Part shown: in pieces, positions 58,716-64,000 of the stretch
How positions within the stretch are numbered: the stretch's first letter is position 1
Layout of the letters: each line of letters begins with the position of its first letter
Assembly: GCA_030867875.1 (NCBI GenBank)
Contig: JAOWCC010001501.1
Span: 22,317,036 to 22,381,035 of the forward strand
Direction of reading: 5' to 3'
DNA from: Actinernus sp. WN-2022
Lineage: Eukaryota > Cnidaria > Anthozoa > Actiniaria > Actinernidae
DNA length: 64,000 nucleotides
Notes under the pieces: model-generated
The model's database searches: none
Seen by the model: the letters and a program-made list of their open reading frames with translations, nothing else
Told to the model about the DNA's origin: nothing
Made by a program: the position numbers and the translations under genes

Positions 58716-58972
58716 AGTATACAGCTATTTCAATTAATGTTGTCTGGGAGATAGGAAATAGGCATTAGGGTATAAAACATTAGGGAATATTGCATTTTAA
58801 AAATGCTGTTCAGTCTAAAAGTGGATAAATAAACCGTAAGCTAAGTCCATTAAGTCTTCTAGATCGTATAACTCGTAACCATAATTCATTATTAGTTTTT
58901 TTAAGTTATGATACCCTATTCCCTAATGTCCTATCTCCCAGACAACATTAATTGAAATAGCTGTATACGATT
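58716..58972. mobile_element. Foldback element with ~55-bp arms
   Basis: GTATACAGCTATTTCAATTA to TAGGCATTAGGGTA pairs with TACCCTATTCCCTAATG to TAATTGAAATAGCTGTATAC. It begins 2 bp after the previous foldback ends. Confidence 0.8.
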
Positions 58973-59324
58973 TCGCTTGGACATTTGCCGTCTGAGGTAT
59001 CCACAGTCAAAGTTACAAGCAGATATTAAAGGAAAATGTAAAATAACGTTGAATAAAAAAAAGAAATTTCCTCACGTACCTTTGAAATAAATCAAAGGAT
59101 TTGATAGTTTGAAAATTGAAAAGTTATTTAATGAAAAAATATATATTACTTTTATGGTTTCCTATTGAATTTACGAGTATCAAATCAATATTACGAGAAC
59201 GAGAAATAAAAAAAATCACCTTTACAATACGTTGCCGTTGATGCTATCGTTCTTAGCCAGAGCATTATTTACTGTGCGACTACGCTTTACCACGGGAACC
59301 AATCACATGGCAGAACGAAAACAA

Positions 59325-59890
59325 AGAATTCCAACTTACGGTTACTTAAGCCAATCAGTGTCGAGTACAAAAAATGGCATTTCAACTTGCGCCGGTTATT
59401 TGAGCCAATCAGTGTTGAGTACAAAACAATAGCATTTCAACTTGCGGTTATTTAAGCCAATCAGTGTTGAGTACAAGACAATAGCATTTCAACTTAGGGT
59501 TATTTATGCCAATCAGCGTCGAGTAGAAGACAATAGCATTTCAACTTACGGTTATTTAAGCCAATCAGTGTAGTAAAACCAAACACAAATTACCCACAGT
59601 CAGCCAATAATAGGAGCGAATAATCACAAGTAACTCATAAATGGCTTCCCTGTGAGCCAATGACAAACCAAAGCAAAATCAAAAGCAATTTGCGTTTGGT
59701 TTTACTTTGGATTCTGATTGGTTGGTTTACTTTCTCAGCCAATAGGAGAGCTTAGTAAACGCAAAACCAAAACACGTCCGACACTCAATTGAAATCCGCT
59801 CTAAGCCAATCAGTGTCGAGTAGAAGACAATAGCATTTCAACTTAGGGTTATTTAAGCAAATCAGTGTCAAGTACAAAACAATCCGGTAA
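59325..59890. repeat. 52-bp minisatellite (GCCAATCAGTG type), partly interrupted
   Basis: About five units of GCCAATCAGTGTCGAGTACA plus the ATAGCATTTCAACTTACGGT segment at 59345-59575, then one more at 59803-59880 after an interruption (59576-59800). The interruption contains an end, ACACTCAATTGAAATCCGCT, like that of the element at 53629. Confidence 0.8.
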
Positions 59891-60782
59891 AAGACAAATT
59901 TGGCGGCCTTGTCTTTTGAATGAAGAACATCGCGTGGATATGCAAGGTTTCGTAAGTTGGAATGCTTCATTTTCGTTTTACGTTTTTCCCCTCGTTGTCT
60001 AAGTGGTGCCAGTTGCTGTAGTCGCACAGTAACAGTTTTAATTCTTCCACGGCACAAAAAGGCTCGTGGGCGACATGAGTGTGTCAAAACACCCCTTCGC
60101 CAATCCCGCTATGAAACATCCTGAGAGAAATTATTTTCTTTGGCAGTTGTACCCAAGCTTAGATATTGGTGTATATACAATTTTACGGAAAACTAAATTA
60201 GTTATTTATAATACTTCCTTCTCATGTTTTGTATGTACAATTCCACAAATTTGCATAAATTCTGACTGACTGAATGTTATCACTTCCATCAATCAAGGGA
60301 AAATATTTCGATGGAATATAAGATCGGATATCCCTTCTTCTCGAAATGACCAAATATCTAAGCTTGGGCTTTCCATGCCATAGGTATCACCAACAAAGTT
60401 CAAAGTTAACTGGTATTCGCTTTGTTTCTACCAGTCTCTTCGTTAATTCCTGGTCAAACTTTGTTCGATGGAAATGTTGGGGTTGGCTTGGCCGGGTATG
60501 AGAATACAAACTGAAACGTGTGGAGTTCTCAAAGCTAGCTTCCCCAAAGACATGCCCGAGAACCCAGGGTGTTTCATCTGGTCCGATGTCAACTAGCTCA
60601 TGAGGATGGCATCCATCAGGGATCACACGAAACGCTACTGGGTTTTCGCGCATGCGCAAGAGTCAAACCTACGATGGACTGCCAAGAAGTAAACTAACAT
60701 GTCTGATAGAAGTCACAGCCATGAGCGTATTTGAGGAAGATATCTGCTAGTTCGTTCTCAGTTTCATATACGGAAAAGCTCG

Positions 60783-61583
60783 TCACACGGATGATTCCAC
60801 GGCATCAGAGTTTCGCTCTGCAGCCCCGCCTGCAATGACGTCATCGCTGACGTCACGCTCCGCTTCAGTTGAAGCAGGTTCCTCGGCTGTTACTGCACTC
60901 ATGTCTTCAGCGAGAGCGCGGATAAAATCTACTTCAGGAATGCTACTCTTGGATAGGGCTGATGCTGCTTCCCCCTGATCAGGTTCCTTATCAAGGATCT
61001 TTGCTGAAGCTTGTCCCCCCTGAATAGGCGCCCCAACTAAAAGGCTCAAGGGTTTGGACAAAGATTTTACAGTCCCCCCTGTAGATGGGACTTTTGATGG
61101 CTTATCAGATGTTTTCGAGATCCTTAGTATCTTCGACAGATCAATACTCTTGGAAGACTCTGCAGTCTTTTTCGTAGAGACAAATTCCTGTGGTGTCAGG
61201 AGTGGGACATATGAGCCGGCAGGTGCAAATCCCACTCTTGGTGCCATAACTTTCTCTAACAAAGCATCCTGTGACTTTTCTTGCATTGCTGCCTTGTCAT
61301 CGGTAAATTGGTAATAGCTGAGCTCAGAGTCCTTAAACTCTAACAATTTTGTTGCCGTCGTAGCGCCATCTGTAGCATCATACGTACTTGGTTCAGTACT
61401 GGTCTCGGCCACCACAGATGCAGTTCCACTGGTCAGATCAACGCTACTGGGTGCTTCCTCAGGGTCGATGCATGTGGCTGATACTTTGTCAGCTAAAAGT
61501 TGGCCAATTGAAACTTCCTTCACAGTCCCATCATCGGTTTGAATGTGGTCATAGAGTTCAATGGAAATAGGAGAACCAACACT
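60783..61583 (-). CDS. 3' terminal exon of an unrecognised gene
   Basis: The minus strand acceptor TCTTGTTGTTTTACCAG at 61584 onward is followed by 267 codons in phase 0 to TGA at 60783. The product begins SVGSPISIELYDHIQTDDGT, then VKEVSIGQLLADKVSATC, a Ser/Thr/Ala-rich middle, FTDDKAAMQEKSQDALLEKV, APAGSYVPLLTPQEF and a Lys/Ser-rich part, and an acidic/Ala tail. No known domain or membrane segment. The open frame continues upstream to an ATG at 61694, but that part overlaps minisatellite-derived sequence and is more likely intron. Earlier exons would lie beyond the array or outside the window. Confidence 0.6.
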   Translation of the reverse strand, partial: SVGSPISIELYDHIQTDDGTVKEVSIGQLLADKVSATCIDPEEAPSSVDLTSGTASVVAETSTEPSTYDATDGATTATKLLEFKDSELSYYQFTDDKAAMQEKSQDALLEKVMAPRVGFAPAGSYVPLLTPQEFVSTKKTAESSKSIDLSKILRISKTSDKPSKVPSTGGTVKSLSKPLSLLVGAPIQGGQASAKILDKEPDQGEAASALSKSSIPEVDFIRALAEDMSAVTAEEPASTEAERDVSDDVIAGGAAERNSDAVESSV

Positions 61584-61639
61584 CTGGTAAAACAACAAGA
61601 GACCATAAGCCAATGATGCACGGATCAACAATTGTTGCC

Positions 61640-63465
61640 AACACCGTTCAGCATTAAATGTTGAACCACCAACAAATGTTGGACCGTGTATCATACCATG
61701 TTGAATGTCGAAAGGAGTGAATCAACATGTTGAACGATGTTGCAGGAAATGGAGACATGCTCTATTCCATTCAACAAGTTGCAACATCGTTCAACATGTT
61801 GACTCGCTTCTTTCAACATTCAACATGGTATGATACACGGTTCAACATTTGTTACCAACATCCTTCAACATGATGACTCGCTTCTTTCAACATTCAACAT
61901 GGTTATGATACACGGTTCAACATTTGTTACCAACATCCTTCAACATGTTGACTCGCTTCTTTCAATATTCAACATGGTATGATACACGGTTCAACATTTG
62001 TTACCAACATCCTTCAACATGATGACTCGCTTCTTTCAATATTCAACATGGTATGATACACGGTTCAACATTTGTTACCAACATCCTTCAACATGACGAC
62101 TCGCTTCTTTCAATATTCAACATGGTATGATACACGGTTCAACATTTGTTACCAACATCCTTCAACATGACGACTCGCTTCTTTCAATATTCAACATGGT
62201 ATGATACACGGTTCAACATTTGTTACCAACATCCTTCAACATGATGACTCGCTTCTTTCAACATTCAACATGGTATGATACACGGTTCAACATTTGTTAC
62301 CAACATCCTTCAACATGACGACTCGCTTCTTTCAATATTCAACATGGTATGATACACGGTTCAACATTTGTTACCAACATCCTTCAACATGATGACTCGC
62401 TTCTTTCAACATTCAACATGGTATGATACACGGTTCAACATTTGTTACCAACATCCTTCAACATGACGACTCGCTTCTTTCAACATTCAACATGGTATGA
62501 TACACGGTTCAACATTTGTTACCAACATCCTTCAACATGACGACTCGCTTCTTTCAATATTCAACATGGTATGATACACGGTTCAACATTTGTTACCAAC
62601 ATCCTTCCACATGACGACTCGCTTCTTTCAATATTCAACATGGTATGATACACGGTTCAACATTTGTTACCAACATCCTTCAACATGTTGACTCGCTTCT
62701 TTCAATATTCAACATGGTATGATACACGGTTCAACATTTGTTACCAACATCGTTCAACATGTTGACTCGCTTCTTTCAATATTCAACATGTTATGATACA
62801 CGGTTCAACATTTGTTACCAACATCCTTCAACATGTTGACTCGCTTCTTTCAATATTCAACATGGTATGATACACGGTTCAACATTTGTTACCAACATCC
62901 TTCAACATGTTGACTCGCTTCTTTCAATATTCAACATGGTATGATACACGGTTCAACATTTGTTACCAACATCCTTCAACATGACGACTCGCTTCTTTCA
63001 ATATTCAACATGTTATGATACACGGTTCAACATTTGTTACCAACATCCTTCAACATGATGACTCGCTTGTTTCAATATTCAACATGGTATGATACACGGT
63101 TCAACATTTGTTACCAACATCGTTCAACATGATGACTCGCTTGTTTCAATATTCAACATGTTATGATACACGGTTCAACATTTGTTACCAACATCCTTCG
63201 ACATGTTGACTCGCTTGTTTCAATATTCAACATGGTATGATACACGGTTCAACATTTGTTACCAACATCCTTCGACATGTTGACTCGCTTCTTTCAATAT
63301 TCAACATGGTATGATACACGGTTCAACATTTGTTACCAACATCCTTCGACATGTTGACTCGCTTCTTTCGATATTCAACATGGTATGATACACGGTTCAA
63401 CAGTTTGTTGTCAAAACATGTTGAACGATGTTGGCAACAAATGCTGAACAATGTATCATCGGGTT
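61640..63465. repeat. 74-bp minisatellite bounded by inverted units
   Basis: About 21 head-to-tail units of 74 bp (CAACATTTGTTACCAACATC and ATGGTATGATACACGG are constant; GTTGACTCGC, GATGACTCGC and GACGACTCGC vary) fill 61810-63405. At 61640-61745 one unit is in the opposite orientation, and at about 63412-63462 an inverted partial unit closes the array. Confidence 0.92.
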
Positions 63466-63639
63466 TAGTTACAAACATTTCACAAGTCACAAGAATGTCA
63501 AGTGCAGTTGTTCGAAGCCCAATTACGGTAAGTTAACCAAGGATTACGGCTAAGCATTGGTTTGCATTTTTATTTGTTAAATTTGGCTTATTGTTTGATA
63601 TGGAATGAGTAGTGCATCCAGGAATTTACTGTCATTACT

Positions 63640-64000
63640 TTTTCCTTGTTCTGAATTAGACACAATGTTTGGTAAAATCACTTAAATATGCTCCAAATAG
63701 AACATAGATGTTTTAAAAGGTCAACTATCCCTTTTTAGCTCTGACGAAGGGCTAGCGCTCGAAACGTCAGCTGCTACTCGCTCCCCACGGCGGTTAGCAT
63801 ACCTTCATCGACTTTTAGTCGATCAGACCAGCAATTATCTCTTACCAGTATGTTTTTGTATAATAAATGATTCCCGGTGTGACATCACGTCATCAGCATA
63901 TTGGAAATATAAACCTTCATAACTCATAGATGCAACAGTGAAATCAAGAAATATTCTACATCTCAACTTTTCACTTTACGTAGAATCAATATTAATGACG
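63640..64000. repeat. Copy of the 16005-type foldback element, interrupted
   Basis: TTGGTAAAATCACTTAAATA on the left and GGAAATATAAACCTTCATAA to TAGAATCAATATTAATGA on the right match the family seen at 16005-16480. A ~95-bp segment with a hammerhead-like motif sits between (63731-63830). The copy runs off the window end. Confidence 0.55.
63736..63774 (+). ncRNA. Hammerhead-ribozyme-like motif (minimal stem III)
   Basis: CTGACGA at 63741-63747, GAAA at 63761-63764 and GTC at 63766-63768 occur in the conserved order. Stem I can form between TAGCT before the core and AGCTG after it; stem II between GGGC and GCTC with a TAGC loop; stem III is only the AC/GT pair, as described for hammerheads of Penelope-like elements and retrozymes that act as dimers. 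One extra A follows the CTGACGA box. A simple TGACG/CGTCA hairpin is the competing explanation. Confidence 0.45.

Noticed and set aside
59785..60087. 100-codon minus-strand frame
   Set aside because: It runs into the 52-bp minisatellite and has no recognisable domain.
60387..60659. 90-codon minus-strand frame (HPHELVDIGPDETPWVLGHV)
   Set aside because: Composition is protein-like, but it starts close to repeat-rich DNA, no splice signals or family match were clear, and it may lie in a 3' UTR.
61584..61694. N-terminal extension of the 60783 gene to the ATG at 61694
   Set aside because: The sequence is derived from an inverted minisatellite unit, and a strong splice acceptor separates it from the gene-like part.
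1..64000. CRISPR array, prophage or bacterial operon
   Set aside because: Repeats are minisatellites without unique spacers. Gene structure is eukaryotic, with introns and non-LTR retroelements.

Overview
The window looks like nuclear DNA of an anthozoan cnidarian, most likely a stony coral. This is an inference from AT-rich, intron-rich sequence with GT-AG junctions, tRNA-derived SINEs, several non-LTR retrotransposon (LINE) corpses, a pogo-type DNA transposon, and very many short inverted-repeat elements. No species marker was seen, and no bacterial operon, CRISPR array or rRNA gene was found.

Layout. 1-2.8 kb is non-coding with inverted-repeat elements. 2.8-28.6 kb is one minus-strand gene, recognisable exon by exon as RPF2 (ribosome production factor 2, Brix domain). 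Its ten small exons are spread over about 25.8 kb because the introns are packed with mobile DNA: SINEs, LINE fragments, TTAA-flanked elements, an 18-bp minisatellite, and a complete 2.87-kb pogo element (7494-10359). 28.7-37.4 kb is a retroelement graveyard: a tyrosine-recombinase (DIRS/Crypton-like) remnant, a minus-strand LINE with a complete but broken reverse-transcriptase region, an acidic unrecognised ORF with an in-frame stop, a second LINE split by a 1-kb insert, and a large near-perfect inverted repeat. 37.8-39.2 kb is an intact single-exon gene of unknown function, followed by a poly-G tract and two phase-matched exons of unknown affiliation (39.9 and 42.4 kb). 43.6-45.4 kb is another dead LINE. 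46.9-53.3 kb is a minus-strand gene modelled here as three exons and 1441 residues, with four copies of an unrecognised ~73-residue domain, 14-3-3-type RSxSxP motifs and a C-terminal membrane anchor. 53.6-60 kb is an almost uninterrupted series of foldback elements and CCAATCA-containing minisatellites. 60.8-61.6 kb is the last exon of an unrecognised minus-strand gene, and 61.6-63.5 kb is a 74-bp minisatellite. A hammerhead-ribozyme-like motif follows at 63.74 kb.

The most interesting system is the pogo element. Between perfect inverted termini it carries an intact DD35D transposase gene and, head-to-head with it, a second intact gene encoding a HIRAN-like protein. HIRAN domains of HLTF/Rad5 helicases bind 3' DNA ends, so a transposon-borne HIRAN protein could act on transposition or repair intermediates. 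That function is inferred and untested.
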